This document shows, in pieces, positions 11,416 through 23,529 of a DNA stretch of 64,000 bases (within the stretch, counting starts at the first letter, position 1; each line of letters opens with the position of its first letter). The position numbers and the translations under genes are program-made. Source of the stretch: Marchantia polymorpha subsp. ruderalis. Its lineage: Eukaryota; Streptophyta; Marchantiopsida; Marchantiales; Marchantiaceae. The notes below the pieces were generated by a model. The model saw nothing but the letters and a program-made list of their open reading frames with translations, did no database searches and was not told the origin of the DNA. The stretch spans positions 616,001 through 680,000 of the forward strand of contig AP031359.1 in the NCBI GenBank assembly GCA_037833965.1, in the 5' to 3' direction.

Positions 11416-13768
11416 TCACTTTGAATTCGTAGACAACTCAACCGCCCGAGCCGAACTACTCTCAGGCGTTGTACCTTCCGACGCATCGGTTACTGCGTCC
11501 TCTGAGCTTCTATCCGCTCTTAACGTAAGCAACACGCCTCAAGTCCCCATCTCTAAGTTCTTCCGTGCTTCTTCTAATCCAGAAGAGAAAGAATTGACTA
11601 ATTTAACTAATTGCCGATGCCCGACGATTCCGTTGGTCTTCATATCCATCAATCGCCGCTCCAGAAAATCCAATTTCATCTACTTCAACATTTGAACTTT
11701 CCACATAACAAAACTGCGCACACATTTGTCAACCCGCAGACGCAAATTGTCGGTCGTCTTCTCCTTCAATTGTTGAACCGCAAAAAATCTTCCGCTTCTA
11801 CTCTCGTCCGCAACGACTCTAACTGCTCCTCAAGCGTCTTCAACTGAGCTCGCAGCCGATCGCAATCTGCATCCAATTTTACTCTACATTCAAACTCCAA
11901 AGACTTGGCTGTTTCACACTCTGTCAATTTTGCCGCCCAACTAGCCAATTCGGCCTCGTGCTTCGTCATCTACTCCGCGAAACTCGCCATAAGCATTCGC
12001 GCGTTGCAGCTCTTCATTATACTCGTTAGTGTGTGCCATGATCCTTCCATGGAGTTCCATCCTCTTGATGTTCATCATCGTCACTTCTCTTCAGTTCTCA
12101 GTTCTTCTTCCTCACAAAGCTCCTTTTCATTGGCTAGGTTCAACCAAAGTACTTTGCACTCCATTTGCTTTGCCCGAAGTTGCTACTCTCACACCTTCGG
12201 ACTTGCAGTCGCTGCTGCACACTCTTTCGTCATCTCTTTGGTGATTTTCACTGTAGCTCCTCTCTTAACATGGGTACTATTTATGAGCATCTCTACATAA
12301 AACCCTGCTTCCGTTGATATCGAATACTTCTCTCGTTTCCCATCTAAATACTTCAGTAAAGGAACGACGTTGTCCTGCAGGAAGTCTAGAAATGTGATCA
12401 TCAACTCCTTTGCCTCTTTTGCCGAAGATCTCTTCTCAACTTTGAGTCTCACCACCCCCGAAGACACCTGAGGCAAAGGAATATCAGAAGATTCCACCAT
12501 TGTTCCACCAATATGTTCTACCACATGCTCTAGTATCTCCTCGCTCAGAGTAAGCTCCTTCGCATGCTCTTTGCTAGTCTTTGAAACTAGCACGTCTGAC
12601 TTCTTTGAAGACTCATTCTTCTCCAAAGATGGTTGCTTCCTCTCTGAAAGCCAAAGACCTTGACAGTACGTCGCTGTCCTCTCCCCCAAAGGTTCTACTT
12701 TCCTCTTCAAAGGTTCCTCATTCTGGACTCCCAAAGGTCATGCCTCATTGGTCCAAAGATCCACTTCCTCCCTTGCATCCTCATCCGTTGCAGATGCGGT
12801 TCCTTCGAACATGGCAACACTACACTCCGAACTCTTTGACACTATTACTCTACGATGTGCCTTCTTTTTTGATCTAGCATGCGTCTTTAGCGTTCTCAAG
12901 TGCGTTACATCCGTTCCTGCCATTCATGCTTCTAGTTTTTGACCGTCTCCACTAGCTTTGGCTACCTTCTTCCTCTTCACCGGTTGCCGCTCAGATCCTT
13001 CTTTTGCTGTGACTACCTCCACTCAAACCGATCCTCGTGCTGCTCCTCGGGTGGTCTCTTCGGCTCGAGTGTCTTCCTCTTCAGTTTCTTCATCAAATTC
13101 CAGCTCCAAGACCTCCCTCTCCTTGGGGAATCGCTTGTCTTCAACCTTCGTTAGCAAACCCATCCCACGATAGAAATTCACTAAGAAAGGTGTCATATGA
13201 CTCACTGAAGCCCCGCGCCACCGATTGCCAACGTTGATCCACAACAGGTTCCAGAAGATCTTTGCCCAGTGAATCACGTCTCCTCGCACAGCGCGTTTTA
13301 TAAATCCTACTTGCCATGCCGTTACATAGATCCTTTGCCGCAAGATGTGCATCACTGCTGTTGCTACCGCGCACCTCTCCGAGTTGCAATACTCCACTGT
13401 TTGCCAACCATTAGTACTTGATCGGGGGTTTTTGAAAAGCTGCGCAAATGTAAATTCTTTGGCTCGCGTCACCTTAACGCTCTCCTTCTCAAAAGTGTAA
13501 TCTCCGTCCTTGCCAGCGCATGATCTTTTGCAATTTAAACCTTAAACCCTAAACCCTAAATGATCAAGACGTGCGTCCAATGCTCGACCGTCCACAACAA
13601 CGGATTGCTGCGAAGGTCGGTTACCTCATTTTGATTCTTATCCACCAGCTCTTGGCTAATTGTTGCTGACACGCAATTCCAATCCCATAGGAGGAAGTCA
13701 AGACGTGCCATGATCAATTCTTGGCAATACTTTTGTAATTCTACATTGAGCACCTTAAGCGAAACCAA
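11416..13768 (-). pseudogene. CCE coiled-coil protein in copy 4
   Basis: The N-domain starts near 13768 (LDFLLWDWNCVSATISQELV, then LLWTVEHW). It resumes after a telomere-like insert at 13526-13559 with FTFAQLFKNPRSSTNGWQTV and AVMHILRQRIYVTAWQVGFI. The linker (12189-12734) contains LTLSEEILEHVVEHIGGTMV and the hallmark NVVPLLKYLDGKREKYSIST. The coiled coil (11766-11969) reads LDADCDRLRAQLKTLEEQLE. The stop TGA at 11416-11418 overlaps AATAAA. Stops and frameshifts are scattered. Divergence from the other copies with preserved domain order suggests the protein was once under selection. Confidence 0.75.
13520..13565. repeat. Interstitial telomere-like insert with 6-bp duplication
   Basis: ATGATC at 13520-13525 is repeated at 13560-13565. 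It flanks 34 bases that contain two CCCTAAA units and a degenerate third (TTAAACCCTAAACCCTAAA), the plant telomere repeat. Other copies have no such insert at this point of the N-domain. This looks like telomeric DNA captured during repair of a staggered break. Confidence 0.75.
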
Positions 13769-14204
13769 CTTCGGTCCCTGGGCATCTTAGGTCAAGCCAT
13801 GTCTTCTACAAAGTAATCCTCGATGTCTCAATTGCAATTTTTGCTCTCACACAATGTTGGCGCAAAGTGCTCGCTTCGTTTCCTTACCCTCGATGCCCTA
13901 ACGGTTCCTGCATGCGTGCAAATTGATACTTGCAATGCATGTATTTTCAGTCCGACTTCTGGCAAATTCAAATTGTGACAAGTCGTCTTCGCCGAAGATC
14001 CGTCTACTACATTGCTGAAGATGTCTGCGCCAAAGTCCAAAGATCTTCGGCTGAAGGCAACCTCCATTCCACTTACTATAGCTTACCCAATTTTCTTTAG
14101 ATCTTCTAACTCCTACGACTATGAACCTATATATATACGATCTACATCCAATATACTTCAAATTTACTTCTTTATCCAGAAATTTTAAAAAATTGTGCAC
14201 CACA

Positions 14205-14341
14205 GCAGCCTCTTCTTGCAAGTTTGCACCATCCTCTTGGCAAGTCCATCAACTTGCTACTCACAAGCTTGAAATATGCTGATGATCAATCAAGGCATGA
14301 TTAAGCAAATCTTTGTATTCATCTCTGAATTTGAAACCCAA
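14205..14341 (-). pseudogene. Retroelement gag/pol fragment left of copy 5
   Basis: On the - strand this stretch reads FKFRDEYKDLLNHALIDHQ before a stop. It is the continuation of the - strand gag at 17704-19003, interrupted by the CCE inserted at the CCCAA target. No further motif is visible. Confidence 0.5.
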
Positions 14342-17300
14342 TGTAATAACAGATAAATACCAAAATGCATCATAATGGTAAAGATCTGATCCCTCGAGGA
14401 CAGAAACAACACAAAGAGCAACAAGTGTCACGTATTTAACAGTCTATTGAGGAGTTTGAATTCTCAAGCAACTGTCACTCCCAGATATATTGCAGGTGCT
14501 AAGTCCGAGGGAGGCACAATGCAGCGTAATGACATAACAATCCTGAAATTCTCCAATCCAGCATCACGGAGGTCGATTGCGATCCTGTCTTAGTATTAAG
14601 GGGGGAAAATTTCCAAAGGATACACTTAGTAACTGCACGAAGCATTTAATTACAAATTTGCATAAATTTTGATCTAGCCAAATGCTACTCAGAACATCCG
14701 AATTAGGCTACTACCTCGGATGCGGTATCTTCGCCAAATTAAAGTACCTCTCGCGCGGTGACAAAAGTCTCAATACACAGACGCGCGGAGAATGGAGGCT
14801 TCAAAACTGAGAAAACTAACTATCGAGAATCCTCTCAAAGCCGAAGCCTTGAAGCTCCTTTGTTCCTAACTAACAATGAGTTGTCACTCGCTCTTATGCG
14901 AGCTCCAAACAGGCAAACCGCCCGCAGAGTCGGCGCTTGCCGTGCTATCCGACTTCCAATCTAAACCTAATCAACGCAAGACGGCCATCAGCTCCAACTT
15001 CAAATTCGTCATCGCCTCACACGAACTGGTAAGAATCGCATCTATCTTCCTAGCTAATTGACATTGCCTACTAACACTACACGCTATCATTGCGGTTGCG
15101 CGACGCTTCAAATCTCGTAACCATCACTTCTGCGTCTCGAGTTGCCATAATTCAAATCCGCACAGGCATCGATTCACCTTCTCTATCAAGACGTCGTTCG
15201 TCTATTCCGCTAAGTGCTGATTCTTCTCCTCCGCCTCCGACAATTTCGCCTCCATCTCACATAATTGCTCCTCGGCCAGTGATCGTTGAGATCTCATCTC
15301 ATTGCACTTGGCTTCCAATCTCTCTATCAACTCTTACCCTGAGGTCTTAGCAGCCTTACACTCCGTCAGAGCCTTCACCTTTGCTGCCACCTCTGCTGCA
15401 TGCGCCTGATCCTTCTTTTTCAAAACCGCAGTCAGCTTGTGTACTCTTTGCAACTCCTCGTTGAAAGCTATCCAAGACGCCTCCAATCTATTTCAAAGAT
15501 CAAAAGTCGCACATCTGGTGACCTCGATGTCAGCCTGAAGACTCTCATACGTCTTTTCCGAAGACCTCCACAACTCTACCTCTTTGACCAATCTTCTCCG
15601 AAGTACCTCGTACTTTGCCTTTGGCTCCTGTAGCTGCCTCTCCTTCTCTGCTACTGCGTGAGCCCTTGTCACCTTTACCCGCGTCCTATTACGCACTAAC
15701 TCCACGTAAGATCCAACATTGGTGGTACCTGCATACTTCCCAAGCTTGCTGTCAAGATACCAAAGTAGAGTTATCACTTGTGCACACAGCACGTCCGCAG
15801 CATTGACTCCTTTTGACTGAATCTCTTCTGCCCAAGGATCCCCGCCCGTCTCCAATATAACTGTTCTTGTGGACGTCCGAGGTGACGCCACCGGCTGCTG
15901 CGTAGTAGTCTCTCTTGCTACACCTTTCACTACTCTCTCTGCTATCTTCTCTGAGGGCATCGGGTCCTCCTCTATGTCTTATGACACTGTCAGCACTTCT
16001 GCAGGCTTCTCCAATTGAACTCTTATTCTGGCTTTAGCCGAAGTAACTTGATTCCGTCCTTAGGTTCCTTCCTCTGTCATTATGACCTTTCCTTTCTACT
16101 TCCTCGTTGCCCGGAGCTTCACCACTGTCAAAGGTCTTTCCTTAGAAGTCCAAAGGCACATCCTTTTCTCTCACAACGGGCTCTGCTTCTAATCCCGCCC
16201 ACTCTACCAAAGAAAAACAGTCTTGCGACGCAACAACACTGCTCTCCGTGCTGCTGTCAGCTTCCAATATCAATTGGCGGGCTTTCACTTTTGTTTTGGT
16301 CCGTGCATTAGTCGTTGGGAGTTTGATGGGTACCTGTCGGTGATTACGCGCTTTAGACATTGCGAACTCCTGAAGCTTCCAACTCTTTTGCGGTTGCTCT
16401 GCTCTTCTATCTCTGAGTTCATCAGTTCTTCCCGGAAGCAAATCAATCTGCTAATCTTCTAGATCACTACCGACCTCGTTGGCACTTATTTCTTCTTCAT
16501 TCTTTGCATGAGTTTGCAACGCGAACTTCTTCTTCTCTGCATCCGTCAACAGCCCCATCCTCCTATATAAATTAATCAGAAACAGGGACAGTTAATTGAT
16601 CAATCCTCCCGTAGGTACACCAATATGTTGCCATGTGACAGTTTAGAATATCCGCGCCAGGTAAATTTGATCCCCTCGCAACACTCATTCCACGAATCCA
16701 ACTTGCCAAGTCATCATGTACGTTGTCGAAGAAGGCCGAAGGATTTGCATCAACCCCATTGCCACAGCCCTCCTGAAACGATCATGATACCCTATGGTTC
16801 AATATCCATTCTTGCCAGTGCGCAGGTTCTTGAATAATGCCGCATACGACTTCTCCTCAGCTCTCGTCACCTTGACACTCTCATTGTTAAAGGTAAGGTC
16901 TCTATCGTCACCTACGCAACTCCCCAAGACTTTCGCCCAATCCTAGATTTGCCAAGTCTTTGGATTTTCTCAATAGCCCGATGGCTTCGGAGTGTTCTTA
17001 TCGTCCCACTCTTGTATCATCACTGCACATACTCAATTCCAACCCTAGAGCAAGAAATGAAGTTTGGCGAGAATCGATTGACCACGATACGCTCGCAATC
17101 TTGCCTCAAGAACTCTAAGCGCGGTCAATCGAATTACGCCCGGTCTCCCCATAGCTGCTTCCGTCAGTTTGAGCTTCCGCACCACAATCTTTAGGCGATT
17201 CGCAATAGTGTGATCGTGAAATGTGGGAGCCAGACTAGCGCCCTCGCGGGTGTAACCTGTCGTCGCAAGAGTAGAATCAACTCGTGTGAATTAAAGGCGC

Positions 17301-17703
17301 TGCCATTCAAATTTCTCTCCCCTACGGCGCCATCTCTTACTCCATTGGAAATCCTTTGCCAGAAGGGCTTTGTAGGGAACTCTAAAGTCATCAACGCTGA
17401 ATACCGAATACCCTCTTCCAAAGGCTGATTTAGGTCTTCAGAGAACCTGGGTCTTTGCCCCTTCCTTCCGTAGCTTAAGTCCCACTGGTCCGTTCCTTCG
17501 GCTTTGGATCCTATCGACACCAACATGTCAAGCTCTGCCTAGGTCGATCCTTTGTATTTCCTACTTCTACTTAGCATCTATACTAAAAGTTCTTATTCTC
17601 TTCTCTTCTAACTACTACTATCTCAAAAGTTAAAACTTACGTTGATTTCCTTAATTCCCTAACTTCCTTAATTCCTAAAAAATTCAAACACTGCACTACC
17701 ACA
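14342..17703 (-). mobile_element. CCE copy 5 (subfamily B), complete ends and TSD
   Basis: The 3' terminus TGTAATAACAG is at 14342 and the 5' terminus ..CACTACCACA is at 17703. An exact 5-bp target duplication CCCAA lies at 14337-14341 and 17704-17708. Length is 3362 bp. The two ends share no long repeat. The gene lies on the - strand between about 14850 and 17190. The target was a retroelement gag, whose frame continues on both sides. Confidence 0.88.
14850..17190 (-). pseudogene. CCE coiled-coil protein, subfamily B
   Basis: The N-domain (about 17190-16560) shows LHFLLWGWNWVCAVMIQEW, then a WDWAKVLGSC segment, LTFNNESVKVTRAEEKSYAA, and RRAVAMGLMQILRPSSTTYM. The linker follows (16442-16142, basic and Ser/Thr rich). 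At 15493-15960 comes AADVLCAQVITLLWYLDSKL with YVELVRNRTRVKVTRAH, the subfamily form of the LLKYLDGKREKY hallmark. The coiled coil runs on to about 15000. Stops and frame shifts occur throughout. The domain order equals that of subfamily A despite low sequence identity. The start codon could not be fixed, because the first residues differ from the MAPKKSDK form. Confidence 0.7.
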
Positions 17704-19003
17704 CCCAATTTGATGACGCACTTTGCACAAGCTTCACACTTGCTTAGAACTTGGCTAGAGACAGACCTGGTTGGTACATGTCAATCTCAGTTTGCATTGT
17801 TTGGACCTACAATGCTTGCATTTGAAAAGTCTTCTTCTTGCCTGCTTGTGTCTGCTTTTTTTTTTTGTTGCTTGCTGAATCCGCCTTTGGTGCAAAAGAT
17901 GGAGTTGTGGCAGTAGGTGGGCCTTGCTTACCTTAGGCAATGCACCACTAGAATTTGATGTGAACTGGTTTGCTTGTAGCTGTTGTCTCTATGCTAGAAA
18001 CTTGGCAAAACAAACCACATCTAAGTGGTTTTGCTTGCCACAAAAATCACAAAGTTATTCTTTTGCTAGTAGATTGCACTCATGAGCTTTATGCTTAGGG
18101 TTATCACAGTAGTTGCAAGACATTCCAACCTGAGTTGTCATGTGAATCACTTTGCCTGGTTGAATGAACTACAAAATTCTAGTATTTGTGCCTATTGCAA
18201 ACTGTTGCCTACACATTGATTGCCTTACCATGCTAGCGTCATAGTGTGCATGAGCTAGCTCTAGACTCTTAAATATTGTACACGTCCAGCAAGGTGTAGA
18301 AATCTCCAAACTCAACAAAGTATATAAATTTTCAAATTGAAAAAAGATTGGTTGTAGAACTTGAGCATGAAGGGCCGGTGTGCCTTCTTGTGCACGCAAA
18401 TACCGATAGGCAGCCTCCAGGTCCATTATGCTCTGTGTGTCCTCTCTCAGCTTGAGCCGCCGCCTGTAGAGCATCTTGAGGTTTTCCTCCTTTAGCCGGG
18501 TTAAGGTAGCTACATGTAAAATTTTCTCCAAACTCTTGACCAAAGAATTCTAGCTCAATAATTTTGAAAAACTTACCCATTGATCTTCATTAGATGACAC
18601 TTGAATGGAATAAGAAACTTGAGCCGTAATTGTGGCTAATTCCTTCACAGTGAGGGCCACAGTGATGAGCATTGACTGTTCCTTATTCTCCACGACATTG
18701 TGTGCTTAGATTGCAGCCTGCAAATCATTTGCGAGGTTGTGGCAATTGCTAAGGCATAATCCAAGTTGGGAACGTGCTTGGTTTTTAAAAGATGAACAGC
18801 ATGTTGCTTATAGACATTTCATGCCTCATTGTGCACAACCTAGCAAATTATTTGAAAACAATGGCCAAAGTGTAGCTGTTACCATACTTGAGCTCAAGTT
18901 CACCAACCATTGTTGAGAATTTAGCTTTGAATTCTTCTATAGAAATAGTTCCTATTCTTCCACTAAACTTTTCCATCCAACCCAACGAGCTGTTGACATC
19001 CAT
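17704..19003 (-). pseudogene. Retroelement gag with two CCHC zinc knuckles
   Basis: The frame starts near 19003 with MDVNSSLGWMEKFSGRIGTI then EEFKAKFSTMVGELELKYG, a capsid-like helical stretch. At 18117-18000 two zinc knuckles follow in tandem: CNYCDNPKHKAHEC and, after one stop, CDFCGKQNHLDVVC. Both fit CX2CX4HX4C exactly. A basic Gln/Lys-rich tail lies at 17940-17755. Gag binds and packages genomic RNA through such knuckles. Internal stops make it inactive. A CCE inserted at its end (17703). Two knuckles and the order fit a Ty1/copia or Ty3/gypsy gag; which of these I cannot decide. Confidence 0.7.
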
Positions 19004-19379
19004 TATGTAGATTGACGGCGTAGGTGTAAACTACTATGTGTAGAGAGTGAATGGTAGCAAAGTGGCTACTAAATGAAACATCATCCACATTCTTGCACTT
19101 AATTGAACATCTTGATCATCTCCTCAAGTGAAGTAACCTAAAGTAGACTTGAATCTCTTAGTAGAAATGCTGCTAGGAATTGAAGCCAAAGAAGGGAGCT
19201 GCAATTGGCGACAGTTAGATCTTGAACCCAATGCAGTTGGAGTAAATGGTTTTGAGTCAGGCTTCAACTGCATATAAGGTGAAGTTTTTGAAGGAGTAGA
19301 AGTAACATCCTCACTAGAGATCATATTGAAGCGTGACCATGCTAGATGCTTCAAATTGCAAATCTCACATCAAAGATGG

Positions 19380-19490
19380 CATCATATCTCTTATAAACCC
19401 TTATGATTAGGGTTAAGGAAGTTTTTCAAGAAACTTTTTGAGGTTGTTTGAACCTAATTCCTAACATTCATCCCACACTTATAGTAGATT
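19380..19490 (-). repeat. LTR start and polypurine-like tract of gypsy element
   Basis: Read on the - strand, TTTTGAGGACAAAATC is followed by a purine-rich AGTGTGGGATGA and then TGTTAGGAATTAGG starting at 19466. Plant gypsy elements often end pol with a LRGQ/FEDK-like GAGGACAA run just before the polypurine tract and the TG of the LTR. A TATAAG box lies at about 19395. The far end of the LTR is not defined. Confidence 0.5.
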
Positions 19491-19559
19491 TTGTCCTCAA
19501 AATTTTACTAGTCTAACAAGTTTACATAAGCTTTTTTCAACTTTTCATGATTAACACAA

Positions 19560-20880
19560 TTGAGGTAGTTTGTTCCATCTAAATTGAGTAAAGAATAGGT
19601 ACCATTGGATGCAAAGATTTTCTTAATTTCATACGGTCCAACCACTTTGTTAGTAGTTTCTTATGAGCTCGTCGGAAGTGGCTTGAATCATACAGCATCG
19701 CAAATCACTTGCCTTGAACACCCGCTTTTTTACCTTTGCATCCTTAAGATCGCACGCCTTCTTCATTTATTTCTGAGCCACCTTAGTTGCCTGTCTAGTC
19801 CGTAATTTGACCTTGTTCAATTTGTTAAGTTGCATCAATCTCTGTTGTTGTGACTCATCCAGATCTAGACGTGCTTTAGTTGCAATGCAAAGCGTCATCA
19901 ACTTGTATTCTACCGGAAGCAAAGCCTCTATGCCATAGGCTAAACAAAATGAAGAGAATCCTGTTGCCATTTTAAACGTTTCTTAAGATTCCAATTGCTA
20001 GCATCCGTTCTATTTTTTGCTTCTTTTGCAATCATAGAACATAAGATTCAATTTGTTCATTCAAAAAGCATGTTTGTACTTGGTTTATGCATGGTTGTAA
20101 ACCTATGTTTAATTGTTAAGTGTTCTATCAGATCTACCCACACATCACTTGCAAATTGAGCTCCGTTATTAGAGATCATCTCTAATGGAATGTCAAAGCG
20201 AGTAACAATGCGTTCATACACAAACTATACTACCTTCTTCTTGATAAAAGCCTTCAAAGCCCGTAGCTCCGCAAACTTTGTCAGATAATCTATGGCAATC
20301 ACAATAAATAGTGTACTTTTTTTGTAACTAGCAAAGGCTCCATCAAATCAATACTCCATCTCTTAAATGGTACTAACAAAAAAATGGGATTCAAGCTGCC
20401 TCCAACTATAGATTTATCAGCAAACGCTTGGCACACTTCACAAAGTTTACAGTAGTCAAAACTATCCTTGAACATAGTCGGCTAGTAGTATCTCACCGCA
20501 AAGATTTTCTCCCTTATAATTGTCTCGCAAAATATTTCCCTTAAAATCCTTCATGAAACTCATGTAACAACTTGCATACCTCCGCTTCTTCCACCGCACA
20601 TCAAAAAATATAATCTTTCCTATAAAAATACAACAGATGACCTATCAAGATATAAGATCGACTCTTATGTGCAATTCTTGTCCTAATTTGTTTGTTTGCA
20701 CCCTTCAAAAACCTCATACCTTCAAGATATGGGATGATATTTCTATACTACTCTAATTGCTTGTCAATGTCAATTGACATTAACATTGCATCTAGATAAT
20801 CATCATTTTTGGAGAGAACGCCTACCTTGTTCTCCATATGTGAAAGAGTATCCATATTTCCATGTTTTGTGTCCGCACAA
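19560..20880 (-). pseudogene. Ty3/gypsy RNase H-integrase remnant
   Basis: The - strand carries the downstream half of a gypsy pol. Near 20880-20780 a NLEIVHCADTKHGNMDTLS segment resembles the RNase H tail before the integrase. Around 20600-20480 comes the LLHEFHEG..RKSLR zinc-binding region. Around 20300 is a TIYCDCHRLSDKV piece resembling the core D-containing strand. At 19970-19767 a clear C-terminal part reads FCLAYGIEALLPVEYKL, the counterpart of VYGxEAVLPIE in plant gypsy integrases, followed by a coiled QQQRLMQLNKLNK tail. Stops are frequent, so the element is dead. It ends at the LTR-like sequence at 19466. Confidence 0.75.
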
Positions 20881-20999
20881 TGCACAATCTCCAAGTTATA
20901 TTCTTGAAGCAAAAGTTCACGTTTGGTGGTAGGAAATGATGCCTTTTGGCATAGCCTTTATTTTTTCCGGATGACTATCAATCCCCTTCTTGGAAACAA

Positions 21000-21650
21000 T
21001 ATGACCTACCAATTTATTAGACAAAAATCATATTTTTGTTTTTTTGCACTAAGTGTGATTTTTTACTCATCCAAATGTTTAAAAATCTTCTCTAACTTCT
21101 CCTAGTGTGAGACTTGATCCCGTAAATTCCAAAATTATTCATGAATATTTTTATAAAAAGTCCTAAGTATGGTTCCAAGTCTTTATTCCTTAATCTCTAG
21201 AAGGTAGCTGGAGCATTGCAAAGTCCTAAAGGCATTACCTTATAACAAAAGGTACTCCATGTTAATGTGAAGATGGTCTTTGATTGATCTTCTTTTGCGA
21301 TCTTCACTTGATGATATCCGCTTAATCTGTTTGCAAAGGAATACAATTTATGACCCCCCACCCCTTCAAGAACTTCATTGCAAAATGGGATGAAATTTCA
21401 ATCTTCTTTGTGATGTCATTGAGTTTCTTGTTATTAACGCAAATCCTCAACTTCCTATTTTTTTTAGAAGTCAGCGTGATTGGAGATATCCACTCGGTAT
21501 TCTTCTTCACTGATTGTATAAATCCAACCTCAAGTAATTTCTCCAATTCTACTTTCACTACTTTAGCATACTTGGAATTCATACAATAAGGTTTTTGACT
21601 CATTGCCTTCTTTAAGAGTTCAATTCTATTCTAAAGTGACCTCCCGCAAA
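21000..21650 (-). pseudogene. Ty3/gypsy reverse transcriptase remnant
   Basis: The start of the RT domain is well preserved at 21603-21322: KPYCMNSKYAKVVKVELEKL, then GFIQSVKKNTEWISPITL, then KLRICVNNKKLNDITKK. These are the gypsy PYRMNPK, GFI.PVE.SEWVSP and RVCVDYRKLN blocks. In the third block the catalytic-region Asp is Asn. At about 21180-21130 the catalytic strand reads FIKIFMNNFGIYG in place of FVDDF, so both catalytic aspartates are Asn. Further down, LIGRSYCFQEG matches the LGH.VS..G thumb motif with frame changes. The enzyme cannot be active. Confidence 0.85.
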
Positions 21651-21959
21651 TCTTTGAAATTGAAAGCAAGAAAATGAATAAACTTATGTAACAAGTGGTG
21701 AAAACCTTCTTGCTCTTGAGGAGATAATTCTTTATCCAGTCCAATGTAGTTTAGTCTCCATGCTATCTCAATCTCTATTAAAAATGGCTTCTCTCTAGTT
21801 GGCGTTGCAGGTAGTGGAACTCCTCTTTTTGGAATTGCTTCGGTCGCATAGAGCCCAACCTCATCCTTTGAGGAATTGTCTGTGTAGATTTCTTTGGTTC
21901 TTGAGAAATCATCTTTTTGCGAATTGTAGTGAAGCAAATGCAGATCCTAGTGAAACAAA

Positions 21960-22470
21960 AGGAATACGTTTTAGGTGCGGATCTTTTCCAATCATCATGT
22001 ATCCTTAACTTCAATGATTCTACACATGTGCTTTTATAAGCCATGATTGACCTAAGATCATGTTATATGATCGATCTTCTTCTTACAATACATGAAAATG
22101 TCAAAAACATTTATACATACGTTAGAAATCGTACCTTGCGGTTAACATATTTTGTGTTGGATGTTTTCAAGCTAATAATGGAAGATTTCTTTATTTCAAG
22201 GCCTAAATATCTCATTGCTGGAATAATCATCACATTGACACTTGCTCCTTCATCTAGAAGTACACCTCTCAACATATAGATCCATTAGATCTGAGGTCTA
22301 TAATCAAATCATACTCTTGTTTGACTCCGATAGTGTTAAGGAATTGAGGTACAGACCAAACTGTATACGCTGATAGAATTTTTCTTAATTCTTTACAAAC
22401 TAACGGAATCATTATCACCAATTGGTCAATAGTAATATCTACCTTCTTACCTCCCATATCATCCAAAATT
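21960..22470 (-). pseudogene. Ty3/gypsy aspartic protease remnant
   Basis: Read on the - strand, KKVDITIDQLVIMIPLVCKE is the usual plant gypsy linker before the protease. It is followed at about 22285 by LLDEGASVNVMIIPAMRYLG, the active-site region that normally reads LIDGGSSVN or LVDSGAS. The catalytic Asp is kept but the next residue is Glu. SLKTS and a LTFSCIV strand follow, then HDLRSIMAYKSTCVESLKL, a decayed form of the MILGRPWL flap region. Stops interrupt it near 22140. Confidence 0.7.
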
Positions 22471-22589
22471 GAATATGAACTGTGACTTTTTGAAACTAAA
22501 AATCTTAAAAACCAAACCGCCTATGTTGAGATTTTCATGATCCCTTCTCTCTCGCCATCTCCTTCATCCATTGCATGCTTTCCGGAAGA

Positions 22590-23430
22590 AATACTTCTTG
22601 TCGTTGCTTTGTTGCCATTACATCGACTTCATTTCATAAAAAAATTTCAAAGCTAACAATCACTTTCTCGCAAAAATCATCTTGACAATCGATAAAATTC
22701 ACTCGTTCTCTTCCTTTGTCATTAGTAAAGGAAACCTGTCTCAATGAAAGTCTTCTCTGCGTATCACGACCTCCTTGTGCATCTTATTTAGGACGCTTTC
22801 TTGAAATGTGTTCCATTTGCTTGCAAGCATAACATTGTATCTTGTTAGAGTCGTGATGTGAACCGTGGAGGCCACGAGGTTGAAGAAGATGTACACTGAG
22901 TTGTGACATTTGAGACATAAGTTTCTTCATTGCGACTTTCATTTTTAAGTATTGTGAAAAGTCAAAGTAGATGCAATGATGAACTCTCAAGAGGTTTACT
23001 ATCAGTTTCTGCTGAATTTACATGATGCAGTATTGATGTTAATTCTAAACTAGCTGCCTTCTTCTCCGCAATGCAAATAACCTGTTCTAGTGTGTGTAGA
23101 CTCTCATGTCTCACTTGTTGAAGTAATTGGGATAACAACCCAACCATATAGTGTTTCAACACTAAATCTTTTAGTTCCTCAAAAATTAGATTATCAATTA
23201 TATGCCCTTGGCCGCACAAGCTTCTCGTTATCCAATTTCACAAACTTTGCACTCTATCAGTATAATCTTTCATCTTCTCTTCTTTTCCTTGTTTTACTTT
23301 ACTCAATTCACAAATGAGTGTCTTGTATAGTTCTTCTTCAATCAACTCTACATTCAAATCCCAAGATAACTTAGTAGATTTGGATTGTCGCTCATACTAT
23401 TGCAATTATCTCACTTCAAGAAATTCCTGC
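22590..23430 (-). pseudogene. Ty3/gypsy gag remnant
   Basis: The - strand region before the protease carries capsid-like sequence at 23219-22962: a LRCGQGH..NLIFEELKDLVLKHYMV stretch in two frames, then LEQVICIAEKKAASLE. A degenerate zinc knuckle CYACKQMEHISRKR follows at about 22830, with the last Cys lost. Live gags have CX2CX4HX4C here. Its place upstream of protease and RT is as expected for Ty3/gypsy. The 5' end fades at about 23430, next to a T-rich tract. Confidence 0.65.
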
Positions 23431-23529
23431 AAGAGCATAACCCAATTTTATTTTTTTTGGGTAAACCGGTAGAAATTTTTTTTTTTTCATTTATATATAT
23501 ATTTAAAAAATTGATATATATCAATTTTA

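Larger units (their letters stand above)
11084..14204 (-). mobile_element. CCE copy 4, 3' end truncated
   Basis: The 5' terminus ..GTGCACCACA is at 14204. The gene occupies 11416-13768 on the - strand, and the 3' untranslated region runs down to 11084. There it is cut about 240 bp short of the expected terminus by the end of copy 2b. The right flank is GCAGC; its partner is lost. Sequence divergence from copy 2b is high throughout, so it represents an older or different subfamily. Confidence 0.75.
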
